NCBI RefSeq assembly: GCF_001280005.1 | Contig: NZ_LGDW01000270.1 | Location: 1 to 64,000 of the forward strand | DNA: 64,000 nucleotides | Reading direction: 5' to 3' | DNA from: Streptomyces sp. NRRL WC-3618 | GTDB taxonomy: Bacteria; Actinomycetota; Actinomycetes; Streptomycetales; Streptomycetaceae | In this document: positions 33,188-43,075 of the stretch, one piece after another | How the letters are laid out: every line of letters starts with the position of its first letter | Numbering within the stretch: position 1 is the first letter of the stretch | Made by a program: the position numbers and the translations under genes | Notes under the pieces: model-generated | Seen by the model: the letters and a program-made list of their open reading frames with translations, nothing else | Databases searched by the model: none | Told to the model about the DNA's origin: nothing

Positions 33188-34060
33188 CTAAGAGACGACG
33201 TCCTTGCGGGCGAAACCCCGGAAGGCCAGGGCGAACAGGATGAGGGCGTACGTTATCGAGACGGCCGTCCCCTGGATCATGCCGCTCCACTCCGGGCGGG
33301 GCTGGATGGCGTCGGCCCACGCGAACTGCCAGTGCGCCGGCAGGAAGTCGCGCCAGTCGCCGAGGGCTGTCACGGCATCCAGGACGTTGCCGACGATGGT
33401 CAGGCCGACGGCGCCGCCGACCGCTCCCAGGGGGGCGTCCGTCTTCGTCGACAGCCAGAACGCCAGTCCGGCGGTGACCAGTTGGGACACGAAGAGGTAT
33501 CCGACGACCACCACAAGGCGCTGGGCCGCCGTGCCCGCGGCGAGCGAGCCGCCGGTGGGCATCTCCAGTGGGCCCCAGCCATAGGCCGCCGTGCCGACCG
33601 CGACGGCCACGACCGGCAGCAGCACCATCGCGGCGAGGCTCATGCCGAGGGCGACGGTGAGCTTGGACCACAGGAGGCGGGCGCGCGGGACGGGGGCCGC
33701 GAGCAGATAGCGCAGGGAGGACCAGCTCGCCTCCGAGGCGACTGTGTCCCCGCAGAACAGGGCGACGGGGATGACGAGCAGGAAGCCCGCGGAGACGAAG
33801 AGGTTGACGGCGACGAAGTTGGCACCGGACGCGGTGGCCGTGTCCATCAGGGTGACCTGGCCGTTGCGAGCGCCGGGGTCGCCGCCGATCGCGAACGCGG
33901 CGACGAGGATGAACGGCAGCGCGGCGAGGATGCCGCCCATGACGAGCGTACGGCGGCGCTTGAGCTGGCGGACCAGCTCGACGCGCAGGGGCAGTGTCCG
34001 CCGGGCGCGGTACCCGTCGGCCGTCTCCGCCCGCTCCACGATCGTGGTCGTCGTGCTCAT
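33188..34060 (-). CDS. ABC transporter permease (ABC-2 type)
   Basis: A 290-residue membrane protein with six hydrophobic segments. A cytoplasmic N-terminus (LRVELVRQLKRRRTLVMGG) is followed by a large first loop and the ABC-2 hallmark CGDTVASEASWSSLRYLLAAPVPR between segments 2 and 3. It forms the membrane part of an exporter. Its ATG overlaps the stop of the ATPase fusion gene (ATGA), so the two proteins are the transporter pair. Cargo unknown. Confidence 0.87.
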   Translation of the reverse strand: MSTTTTIVERAETADGYRARRTLPLRVELVRQLKRRRTLVMGGILAALPFILVAAFAIGGDPGARNGQVTLMDTATASGANFVAVNLFVSAGFLLVIPVALFCGDTVASEASWSSLRYLLAAPVPRARLLWSKLTVALGMSLAAMVLLPVVAVAVGTAAYGWGPLEMPTGGSLAAGTAAQRLVVVVGYLFVSQLVTAGLAFWLSTKTDAPLGAVGGAVGLTIVGNVLDAVTALGDWRDFLPAHWQFAWADAIQPRPEWSGMIQGTAVSITYALILFALAFRGFARKDVVS

Positions 34061-36720
34061 GCGGAACCTCCGATCAGGGTGAGGAACGCGTCCTCGAGGC
34101 GGCGGTGGGGGCCCACCGACTCCACGGGGACTTCCAGGCGGACGAGTTCGACGACGAGGCGCTGGGCGCTGCCGCTCTCGGGGGTGAGGCGGACGAGGAG
34201 GCCGTCGTCGGTGCGTACGGCGGACTCGATGCCCGGCAGGGCGGCGATCTTCTCGACGACCGGCTCCTCCACGGGGGTGGTGGTGCCGACGAGCAGGGTG
34301 TCGCCGGAGCCGATGATCTCGCTGACGGGGCCCGCCTGGACCAGTCGGCCCCGGTCCATGACGACGAGGTGCGTGCAGGACTGCTCGATCTCCGCCAGCA
34401 GATGGCTGGAGACGATCACCGTGCGGCCGGCCGCCGCGTACCGGATCATCACCTCGCGCATCTCGCGGATCTGGGGCGGGTCGAGGCCGTTGGTCGGTTC
34501 GTCGAGGATGAGGAGGTCGGGCAGGCCGAGCATGGCCTGGGCGATGGCGAGGCGCTGGCGCATGCCCTGGGAGTACGTGCGGACCGCGCGCGCGAGTGCG
34601 TCGCCGAGGCCCGCGATCTCCAGGGCCTCCTCCATGTGGGCGTCCTCGGCCGGACGGCCGGTCGCCTGCCAGTACAGGTCCAGGTTCTCGCGGCCGGAGA
34701 GGTGCGGGAGGAAGCCGGCGCCCTCGACGAAGGCGCCGACGCGGGAGAGGACGGGGGCGCCGGGGCGGATCGCGTGCCCGAAGACGCGGATCTCGCCGCC
34801 GTCGGGCTTGATGAGGCCCATCAGCATGCGCAGGGTGGTGGTCTTGCCCGCGCCGTTGGGGCCGAGGAGCCCGAGGACCTGGCCCTTCTCGACGCGGAAC
34901 GACACGTCCTGTACGGCGTACCGGTCCGACGACTTCGCGTACCGCTTGCTCAAGTCGGTGATCTGGAGGGGGACTTCCGCGAGTTCGGGATCCGGGGCGG
35001 ACGGTGCAGCCGTGCGCCGGCGACCCGACAGGAGCAGGGCGAGGGCGATCACGGCGCCCGTGAGGGGCAGCCACCACACCCAGGCGGGCAGCCCGGCCGA
35101 CGCCGTGGTGACCCCGGGGGCGGTGGGGATCGTCAGGTCGCTCCTGACGGAGACGGTGTACGTGGCCGGGGCGGCCGGTGACGCGTAGCCGAGGTCCGTG
35201 GAGGCGAGGACCAGGCGGAGGCGGTGGCCCTTTTCCACCTTGTGGTCGATCGCCGGGAGGGTGATCGCGACGTCCTTGCCCTCCTTGGCACCCTCGACCC
35301 TGAGGGGGGTGACGAGCTGGCCCGGCAGCACCTGCTGCCTGCCGTTCGCGGAGACGTCGTACACCTTGGCGAAGAGGACGGCGTCCTCGCTGGTCGCCTT
35401 GACGTGGACGGTGGCCGTGGGCGAACCGGTGATCTGGACGTCGTCGGCGACCGGCGCCGATTCGAAGCGGGCGTTCTGCCCCGGGAAGTCGAGCGAGACG
35501 CCGACTCCGAAAGAGGAGAGCTGGGACAGGCCGCCCGCCGCGCCGAGGCCGGGCAGGGAGGAGACGGCGGGTGGGGCGGCGCCGGCCGGGTTGTCGAACG
35601 TCTGCTCCCTGCCGGTCAGGGTGATGGCGCGCTGCCCGCTCTCCAGGCCCGGGTAGCTGTCCGAGGTGGCGCCGCGCAGGGTGGCCGTCCCGTCGGTGGA
35701 GTTGACGCCGCCGGTGCGGGTGACGCGGAAGGCGGGGCCGGTGTCGGTGCCCTTGTCGCCCTTCAGATACCGGTCGAACCAGGAGGTGACCCGGGACTCG
35801 ACGCGGCTCGTCTCCAGGTCGCCGCCGTCATGGCCGCCCGCGATCCAGTCGACGTCCACGGGGGCGCCGCCCGCGCGGATCGCCTTCGCGGCGGCGTCGG
35901 CCTGGCCGAGCGGGAAGAGGGAGTCGGTCTGGCCCTGGATCAGCAGGGTGGGCACCTTGATGCGGTCGCCGACGGCGGACGGCGACCGGTCGGCGAGGAG
36001 GGTGGTGGCCTCGGCGTCCGGCTTACCGGCCTCGGCGACCCGGTCGTACATCCGGCACAGCGCGGCCTCGAACTTCTCGCAGCCGCCGCCGGTGTTGATG
36101 AAGATGCCGGCCCACTGTTTCTTGAAGACGCCGTTCGGGAAGAGGGCGTCCGCGAGGTTCCAGTAGGTGATCGCGGGCGCGATGGCGTCGACCCGCTGGT
36201 CGTACCCGGCGGCGAGCAGGGAGATGGCGCCCCCGTAGCTCCCGCCGGCCATGCCGACGCGCGGGTCACCCTTCTTGTCGAGCTGGACCTCGGGCCGCCG
36301 GGCCAGCCAGTCGATCAGCTTGGAGACATCGGCGACCTCGGCCTTCGGGTCGTTCAGCCCTATCTTCCCGGTGGATCTGCCGAAGCCCCGGGCGGACCAG
36401 GTCAGCACCGCGTACCCGTCGCGGGCGAGGTCCTGGGCCTGGCCGCGCGTGTCGTCCTTGCTGCCGCCGAAGCCGTGGGCGAGCAGGACGGCGGGGCGGC
36501 GGCGGGACTCCGAACCGGCGGTGAAGTACGAGGTGTCGACGCGCACCCCGCCGCCCATGTCCATGACCCGATCGGCGCGGCGCACAGCGGGCGCGTCGTC
36601 CGAGGCGACGGCCGTCCACGTACCGGCGCCGGCGAGCAGGACGACGACGGCGGCCACGCCGGCGATCAGCCGTCGTGGCCGGGGCCGCGCTCCCCGCAGT
36701 CCGGGCATTCGAAGATCCAT
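34057..36720 (-). CDS. Fusion of extracytoplasmic alpha/beta hydrolase (S15-like) and ABC ATPase
   Basis: An 887-residue two-part protein. Residues 18-38 form a signal/anchor helix. Residues 70-330 are an X-Pro-dipeptidyl-peptidase/CocE-like alpha/beta hydrolase with nucleophile GGSYGG (Ser161), acid TDS (Asp266) and GGHDGG (His297). Residues 330-530 form a beta-rich C-terminal domain. A second membrane helix lies at about 545-566. Residues 585-887 are a complete ABC ATPase: Walker A GPNGAGKTT, signature YSQGMRQR, Walker B LLILDEPTNGLD. The topology puts the hydrolase outside and the ATPase inside. Coupled to the ABC-2 permease. Likely an exporter that processes its cargo or a peptide/ester outside (inference). 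Confidence 0.9.
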   Translation of the reverse strand: MDLRMPGLRGARPRPRRLIAGVAAVVVLLAGAGTWTAVASDDAPAVRRADRVMDMGGGVRVDTSYFTAGSESRRRPAVLLAHGFGGSKDDTRGQAQDLARDGYAVLTWSARGFGRSTGKIGLNDPKAEVADVSKLIDWLARRPEVQLDKKGDPRVGMAGGSYGGAISLLAAGYDQRVDAIAPAITYWNLADALFPNGVFKKQWAGIFINTGGGCEKFEAALCRMYDRVAEAGKPDAEATTLLADRSPSAVGDRIKVPTLLIQGQTDSLFPLGQADAAAKAIRAGGAPVDVDWIAGGHDGGDLETSRVESRVTSWFDRYLKGDKGTDTGPAFRVTRTGGVNSTDGTATLRGATSDSYPGLESGQRAITLTGREQTFDNPAGAAPPAVSSLPGLGAAGGLSQLSSFGVGVSLDFPGQNARFESAPVADDVQITGSPTATVHVKATSEDAVLFAKVYDVSANGRQQVLPGQLVTPLRVEGAKEGKDVAITLPAIDHKVEKGHRLRLVLASTDLGYASPAAPATYTVSVRSDLTIPTAPGVTTASAGLPAWVWWLPLTGAVIALALLLSGRRRTAAPSAPDPELAEVPLQITDLSKRYAKSSDRYAVQDVSFRVEKGQVLGLLGPNGAGKTTTLRMLMGLIKPDGGEIRVFGHAIRPGAPVLSRVGAFVEGAGFLPHLSGRENLDLYWQATGRPAEDAHMEEALEIAGLGDALARAVRTYSQGMRQRLAIAQAMLGLPDLLILDEPTNGLDPPQIREMREVMIRYAAAGRTVIVSSHLLAEIEQSCTHLVVMDRGRLVQAGPVSEIIGSGDTLLVGTTTPVEEPVVEKIAALPGIESAVRTDDGLLVRLTPESGSAQRLVVELVRLEVPVESVGPHRRLEDAFLTLIGGSA

Positions 36721-36837
36721 GCGTCAACGGTACGGGCCGCCACTGACATCCGGGCCAGCCACCGGGCGGAACCTTCCACCATCCTGCGGGCGTACGGCAC
36801 GGGTCCGGTGTACTCCAGTCGTGGTACGAAAAGGCTC

Positions 36838-37269
36838 ATGGAAAATCGGTCTGTGGCGATTCGCCGCGCCGTGACGATCGCGGAGGTGGCTGCCGCCGAG
36901 CCCCTCTTCGACAACCCGGTGCGCCCGGAGTGGGCGGAACGCTTCCTGACGTCCGCCGGACATCACCTGTACCTGGCCTACGAGCCCGGCGAGGACGCCC
37001 CCGTCGGCTTTGTGAGCGGCATCGAGACCATCCACCCCGACAAGGGTGCGGAGATGCTGCTGTACGAGTTGGGGGTGGCGGAGTCGCACCGGCGCAAGGG
37101 GATCGGGCGGGCGCTGGTGGGGCGGCTGGCCGAGCTGAGCCGTGAACTCGGCTGCCACGGGATGTGGGTGCTCGTCGACACGGACAACGACGTCGCCCTT
37201 GCCACGTATCGGAGCGCGGGCGGGAAGGACGACGGGGGGTGCGCGGTGGTGGGGTGGAAGTTCGAGTAG
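36838..37269 (+). CDS. GNAT acetyltransferase (AAC(3)-I-like)
   Basis: A 143-residue GNAT protein with the acetyl-CoA loop LGVAESHRRKGIGRALVGRL (Q/RxxGxG/A) and the preceding EMLLYELGV strand; the C-terminus has NDVALATYRSAGG. The closest general type is the AAC(3)-I-like group, but many such proteins acetylate other amines, so resistance should not be assumed. ATG at 36838 after AAAAGG. It diverges from the hydrolase-ABC gene by 117 nt. Confidence 0.8.
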   Translation: MENRSVAIRRAVTIAEVAAAEPLFDNPVRPEWAERFLTSAGHHLYLAYEPGEDAPVGFVSGIETIHPDKGAEMLLYELGVAESHRRKGIGRALVGRLAELSRELGCHGMWVLVDTDNDVALATYRSAGGKDDGGCAVVGWKFE

Positions 37270-37342
37270 GCGGTCGCACGCGCGTACGGCGGTGCCCCGC
37301 CTCCGGAGGGAGACGGGGCACCGGCGTACAGAGCGGACTGCT

Positions 37343-38845
<1,503 letters not shown>

Positions 38846-38859
38846 GCCCAGGTTCTCCT

Positions 38860-40758
38860 TCACAGATGGCGGCGTCGGGTAGAGACGTGCCGTTCGTACA
38901 GCTCACGTGCCTTGACCGCCGACGGGCGGGTCGCGGTCTCGGCCACAGGAACATCCCACCAGGCCTGCGCCGGAGGCGCGCCCGACACTGTGTCTGCCGT
39001 TTCCGTCTCGACGTAGACACAAGTGGGAGTGTCGGCGGCACGGGCCTCGGCGAGCGCCGCCCGCAACTCCCGTACCGTCTTCGCGCGCAGGACGCGCATG
39101 CCCAGGCTCGCCACGTTGGCGGCCAGGTCCACGGGCAGCGGGGCGCCCGTGTACGTACCGTCGTCCGCCTGATAGCGGTAGGCGGTGCCGAAGCGCTCGC
39201 CGCCCACCGACTGCGACAGGCCGCCGATGGACGCGTAGCCGTGGTTCTGGATCAGGAGGAGCTTGATGGCGATCCCCTCCTGTACGGCCGTCACGATCTC
39301 CGTCGGCATCATCAGGTACGTGCCGTCGCCCACCAGCGCCCATACGGGACGCTCGGGCGCCGCCAGTTTCACACCGATCGCGGCCGGTATCTCGTATCCC
39401 ATGCAGGAATAACCGTATTCGAGGTGGTACTGGTCGTACGATCTCGCGCGCCAGAGTTTGTGCAGGTCGCCGGGGAGCGAGCCGGCCGCGTTGATGAGGA
39501 TGTCCGACTCGTCGGCGATGGCGTCCAGCGCGCCCAGGACCTGCGGCTGCGTCGGGCGTACGTCCGGTTCGTCGGCCTCGTAGGCGGCGTCGACGCGCTG
39601 TTCCCAGCGTTCCTTGTCCTCGGTGTATTCGGACGCGTAGGCGTCCGTGACGCGGTGGTCGTGGAGCGCCAGGGCCTCCGTCAGCTGCTGCAGGGCGCTG
39701 CGGGCGTCCGCGATCAGTGGGGTGGCGGACAGCTTGTGGCCGTCGTACGGGGCGATGTTGAGGTTGAGGAAGCGGACGTCCGGCGCCGCGAACAGGGTGT
39801 GGGAGGCCGTGGTGAAGTCCGTGTAGCGGGTGCCGATGCCGATCACCAGGTCTGCCAGACGCGCGAGTTCGTCCGCCGTCGCCGTTCCCGTGTGGCCGAT
39901 GCCGCCCACGTCCTGGGGGTGGTCGTGGCGCAGGGAGCCCTTGCCGGCCTGGGTGGAGGCGACCGGGATGCGGGTCGCCGCGGCGAACTCCGCCAACGTC
40001 TCCTCGGCGCGGCTGTGGTGGACTCCGCCGCCCGCGACGATCAGGGGGCGGCGCGCGGTGCGGATCGCCCGTACCGCTTCGGTCAGTTCGTCGGGGTCGG
40101 CGGCCGGACGGCGTACGTGCCACACGCGGTCGGCGAAGAACTCGTCCGGCCAGTCGTACGCCTCGGCCTGAACGTCCTGCGGGAGAGCGAGAGTTACCGC
40201 GCCCGTCTCGACGGGGTCGGCGAGGACCCGCATCGCCGACAGCGCCGCCGGGATCAGCGCCTCGGGGCGGGTGACGCGGTCGAAGTACCTCGACACCGGG
40301 CGCAGACAGTCGTTGACCGACACGTCGCCCGCGTACGGGACTTCGAGCTGCTGGAGGACCGGGTCCGCCGAGCGGGTCGCGAAGGTGTCGCCGGGGAGGA
40401 GCAGCACCGGGAGGTGGTTGATCGTGGCGAGCGCGGCGCCGGTGACGAGGTTGGTGGCGCCCGGACCGATCGACGTCGTCACGGCGTGGGTGGAGAGGCG
40501 GTTGGACTGACGGGCGTAACCGACTGCCGCGTGCACCATGGACTGTTCGTTGCGGCCCTGGTGGAACGGCATGTCGTCGGCGTACTCGACGAGCGCCTGG
40601 CCGAGCCCGGCGACGTTCCCGTGGCCGAAGATGCCCCAGGTGGCCTCGATCAGCCGGCGCCGGACGCCGTCCCGTTCGGTGTACTGGGCGGCGAGGAAGC
40701 GGACGAGGGCCTGGGCGACCGTGAGCCTCGTCGTGGAGCTCGGGGTGGGCGGCGTCAT
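38860..40758 (-). CDS. iolD: 3D-(3,5/4)-trihydroxycyclohexane-1,2-dione hydrolase
   Basis: A 632-residue ThDP-dependent enzyme. The N-terminal Pyr domain has IFGHGNVAGLGQAL, HQGRNEQSMVHAAVGYARQ and TSIGPGATNLVTGAALA. The C-terminal PP domain has ALVGDGTYLMMPTEI with IQNHGYASIGG (GDG-N cofactor motif). This length and the HGNVAGLGQ element are diagnostic for IolD, which opens the ring of the inositol-derived diketone to 5-deoxy-glucuronate. Start MTPPTPSS at 40758 overlaps the stop of the upstream iolB remnant (TGATG). Confidence 0.94.
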   Translation of the reverse strand: MTPPTPSSTTRLTVAQALVRFLAAQYTERDGVRRRLIEATWGIFGHGNVAGLGQALVEYADDMPFHQGRNEQSMVHAAVGYARQSNRLSTHAVTTSIGPGATNLVTGAALATINHLPVLLLPGDTFATRSADPVLQQLEVPYAGDVSVNDCLRPVSRYFDRVTRPEALIPAALSAMRVLADPVETGAVTLALPQDVQAEAYDWPDEFFADRVWHVRRPAADPDELTEAVRAIRTARRPLIVAGGGVHHSRAEETLAEFAAATRIPVASTQAGKGSLRHDHPQDVGGIGHTGTATADELARLADLVIGIGTRYTDFTTASHTLFAAPDVRFLNLNIAPYDGHKLSATPLIADARSALQQLTEALALHDHRVTDAYASEYTEDKERWEQRVDAAYEADEPDVRPTQPQVLGALDAIADESDILINAAGSLPGDLHKLWRARSYDQYHLEYGYSCMGYEIPAAIGVKLAAPERPVWALVGDGTYLMMPTEIVTAVQEGIAIKLLLIQNHGYASIGGLSQSVGGERFGTAYRYQADDGTYTGAPLPVDLAANVASLGMRVLRAKTVRELRAALAEARAADTPTCVYVETETADTVSGAPPAQAWWDVPVAETATRPSAVKARELYERHVSTRRRHL

Positions 40759-41030
40759 CACTGTTCCCCCGTGGTGGGTACGGGTGCCAAGTGAACCTCC
40801 GGCGCGGGGCCGTAGCGAGCGGGGAGTCGTCGCCCACACTTCGCTCCTGCCAGGGCGAAGCGGCCTCCCGCGCCGGAGGCGATCAGTGCCCGGGCGTTAC
40901 GGGGGGCGTGCACGCGGTCGGCGACCGGCGCGAACACCCTTTCCCCACCCAGGAGTTGGAACTCGTCGTACGCCGTGCCGCAATCCGCCCGCACGGTACA
41001 GGCGTCGTGCCCCTCGGTCAGCGCGCGCAT
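40758..41030 (-). pseudogene. iolB: Truncated 5-deoxy-glucuronate isomerase (iolB remnant)
   Basis: A 90-codon reading frame, open and coupled to both neighbours by TGATG overlaps. Its residues 25-85 resemble an internal part of IolB: GGERVFAPVADRVHAPRNAR followed by GGRFALAG and RRLPARYGPAPEV, which in full IolB precedes the RQVNNF segment. The family is about 270-300 residues with two cupin domains. Here the first ~70 and the last ~130 residues, including the expected metal-binding cupin, are absent. I read it as an in-frame deletion remnant that keeps translational coupling but not activity. Alternatively it is a real short protein; the family assignment is by pattern memory only. Confidence 0.65.
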
Positions 41031-41965
41031 CACAGCAGTCCGACTGCGGTGTCCACGGCCGCCGACACATCGCCGTCCGCCGGGTACAGCAGCGAGCGGC
41101 CGACCACCAGGCCCTGGACGGTGGGGAGTTGGAGCGCGCCGCGCCACTTCTCGTACGCGCCCTCCTGGTCGTCCCCGACCTCGCCGCCGAGCAGCACGGC
41201 GGGCAGGGTGGACGTCTGCATGACCTCGGCCATGTCGTCCGGGTTCTCCGTGACGGGCACCTTCAACCAGGTGTACGCCGAACTGCCGCCCAGGCCCGAC
41301 GCGATGGCGATCGACCTGGTGACGGCCTCGGCGGACAGGTCGTTGTGGACCTTGCCGTCGGGGCCGCGCCCGCTCATGAACGGCTCGACGAAGAGCGGCA
41401 GTTGACGTTCCGCCATCGCGTCGATCGCGTGGGCCGTGGACTCCAGCGTGGTGAGGGAGCCCGGGTCGTCGTAGTCGATGCGCAGGAGCAGCTTGCCCGC
41501 GTCGAAGCCGAGGCGTGCGATGTCCTGGGGGCGGTGGCCGGTGAAGCGGTCGTCGAGTTCGAAGCTGGCGCCGGAGAGGCCGCCGCGGTTCATCGACCCC
41601 ATGACGACCTTGCCGTCCAGGGCGCCGAGGAGGAGCAGGTCGTCCAGGATGTCGGCGGTCGCGAGGACGCCGTCGACACCGGGGCGGGACAGCGCGAGGC
41701 ACAGGCGTTCGAGCAGGTCGGCGCGGTTGGCCATGGCCAGCCTGCGGTTGCCGACCCCGAGGGCGCCCCGGGCCGGGTGGTCGGCGGCGACGATCATCAG
41801 CCGGCCGGAGTCCCCGAGGAGGGGTCGGCGCGTCCGGCGGGCGGCGGCCTCCGCGATGGCCTCGGGGTGCCGGGCGCGGGTGGTGGCGAGGGCGGAGATG
41901 TCGACGGGGGCGAGGGGGCCGAGAGGGCGGCCGGTGCCGTCGCCGGTCAGGGCGGCGGAGGTCAT
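41030..41965 (-). CDS. IolJ/Cgl0158-type TIM-barrel aldolase
   Basis: A 311-residue (beta/alpha)8 protein. LMIVAADHPARGALGVGNRR near the N-terminus, the core RIDYDDPGSLTTLE, LPLFVEPFMSGRG, and YTWLKVPVTENPDDMAEVM with LLGGEVGDDQ. These match the Cgl0158-like family found in actinobacterial inositol operons, where it takes the place of the DeoC/IolJ aldolase that cleaves 5-dehydro-2-deoxy-gluconate 6-phosphate. ATGA overlap with iolC. Annotation as IolJ is by context and family memory. Confidence 0.82.
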   Translation of the reverse strand: MTSAALTGDGTGRPLGPLAPVDISALATTRARHPEAIAEAAARRTRRPLLGDSGRLMIVAADHPARGALGVGNRRLAMANRADLLERLCLALSRPGVDGVLATADILDDLLLLGALDGKVVMGSMNRGGLSGASFELDDRFTGHRPQDIARLGFDAGKLLLRIDYDDPGSLTTLESTAHAIDAMAERQLPLFVEPFMSGRGPDGKVHNDLSAEAVTRSIAIASGLGGSSAYTWLKVPVTENPDDMAEVMQTSTLPAVLLGGEVGDDQEGAYEKWRGALQLPTVQGLVVGRSLLYPADGDVSAAVDTAVGLL

Positions 41966-42912
41966 CGCACCGCTCCCGCCGCGAGGGCCGCCTCGACCTC
42001 CGCCGGGGTGGGCATCGCCGACGAGCACTCCAGGCGGGAGGCGACGATCGCGCCGGCCGCGTTGGCGTGCCGCATGATCGTCTCCAGGTCCCAGCCCTCC
42101 AGCAGACCGTGGCAGAGGGAGCCGCCGAAGGCGTCACCGGCGCCGAGGCCGTTGAGGACGGTCACCGGGAGCGGGGGCACCTCGGCGCTCTCACCCTTGC
42201 TGTTGACGGCGAGGACGCCCTTCGGGCCCTGCTTGACGACCGCCAGTTCGACTCCGGCGTCCAGGAGGGCGCGGGCGGCGGCGTGCGGCTCGCGTACGCC
42301 GGTCGCCACCTCCACCTCGTCGAGGTTGCCGACGGCGACGGTCGTGTGGCGCAGGGCCTCGGCGTAGAAGGGGCGCGCCGACTCGGGGTCGCGCCAGAAC
42401 ATGGGGCGCCAGTCGAGGTCGAAGACCGTCGTCCCGGCCTTCGCGCGGTGGGCGAGGGCGGCCAGGGTCGCCGTGCGGCTGGGCTCCTCACTCAGGCCGG
42501 TGCCCGTGACCCAGAAAATGCCCGCCTCACGGACCGCGTCCAGGTCCAGTTCGTGGGCGTCGATCTCGAGATCCGGCGCCTTGGGCTGCCGGTAGAAGTA
42601 CAGGGGGAAGTCGTCGGGCGGGAACACCTCGCAGAACGTGACCGGGGTGTTGAGGCCGGGGACCGGGGTGACCCAGCGGTCGTCGACGCCGAAGTCCCGC
42701 AGGGCGTCGTGCAGATAGCGCCCGAAGGCGTCGTCGCCGGTCCGGGTGATCACCGCGGTGCTGCGCCCGAGACGCGAGGCGGCGACCGCGACGTTCGTCG
42801 CCGAGCCGCCGAGGAACTTTCCGAAGGACGTCACCTGGGCTAGCGGCACACCGGTCTGCAGTGGATACAGATCCACTCCGATCCGCCCCATGGTGATCAG
42901 GTCGTACGCCAT
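41962..42912 (-). CDS. iolC: 5-dehydro-2-deoxygluconokinase
   Basis: A 316-residue PfkB kinase. The N-terminal motif FGKFLGGSATNVAVAASRLG and the catalytic C-terminal motif LNGLGAGDAFGGSLCHGLLE, with the anion-hole GAGD, define the fold. GRIGVDLYPLQTGVPL at the start is typical of IolC. It phosphorylates 5-dehydro-2-deoxygluconate. It is the first gene of the minus-strand iol operon. Start 42912 (AYDLITMG) has GAAGGGA upstream; upstream in-frame codons lack support. Confidence 0.92.
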   Translation of the reverse strand: MAYDLITMGRIGVDLYPLQTGVPLAQVTSFGKFLGGSATNVAVAASRLGRSTAVITRTGDDAFGRYLHDALRDFGVDDRWVTPVPGLNTPVTFCEVFPPDDFPLYFYRQPKAPDLEIDAHELDLDAVREAGIFWVTGTGLSEEPSRTATLAALAHRAKAGTTVFDLDWRPMFWRDPESARPFYAEALRHTTVAVGNLDEVEVATGVREPHAAARALLDAGVELAVVKQGPKGVLAVNSKGESAEVPPLPVTVLNGLGAGDAFGGSLCHGLLEGWDLETIMRHANAAGAIVASRLECSSAMPTPAEVEAALAAGAVR

Positions 42913-43004
42913 CGAGTTCCCTTCGCGTTTTCTTCGGCTCACACGGCTCGCACGGCAACTCGCTCAGCGGCTCGCCCTCAGGTCTAGCCCGCCTCACCGA
43001 GCCC

Positions 43005-43044
43005 TGTCAATACTTTGTCCAGACATTCGGACCAGACCTTGACA
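43005..43044. promoter_or_regulatory. Divergent iol promoter/operator region
   Basis: Back-to-back TTGACA boxes: minus strand at 43010-43005, plus strand at 43039-43044. Between them are two related elements, gtccagac (43018-43025) and ggaccagac (43029-43037). On the minus strand an 18-bp spacer leads to TAGACC. Such GTCTGG/CCAGAC elements fit a GntR-type operator; this is inference. Confidence 0.5.
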
Positions 43045-43075
43045 CGCCTCCCGGGGGCGGCCGAAGCTGACGCCC

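Noticed and set aside
36838-37269. Aminoglycoside resistance gene
   Set aside because: The GNAT protein has only general AAC(3)-I-like features; this is not enough to call a resistance function.
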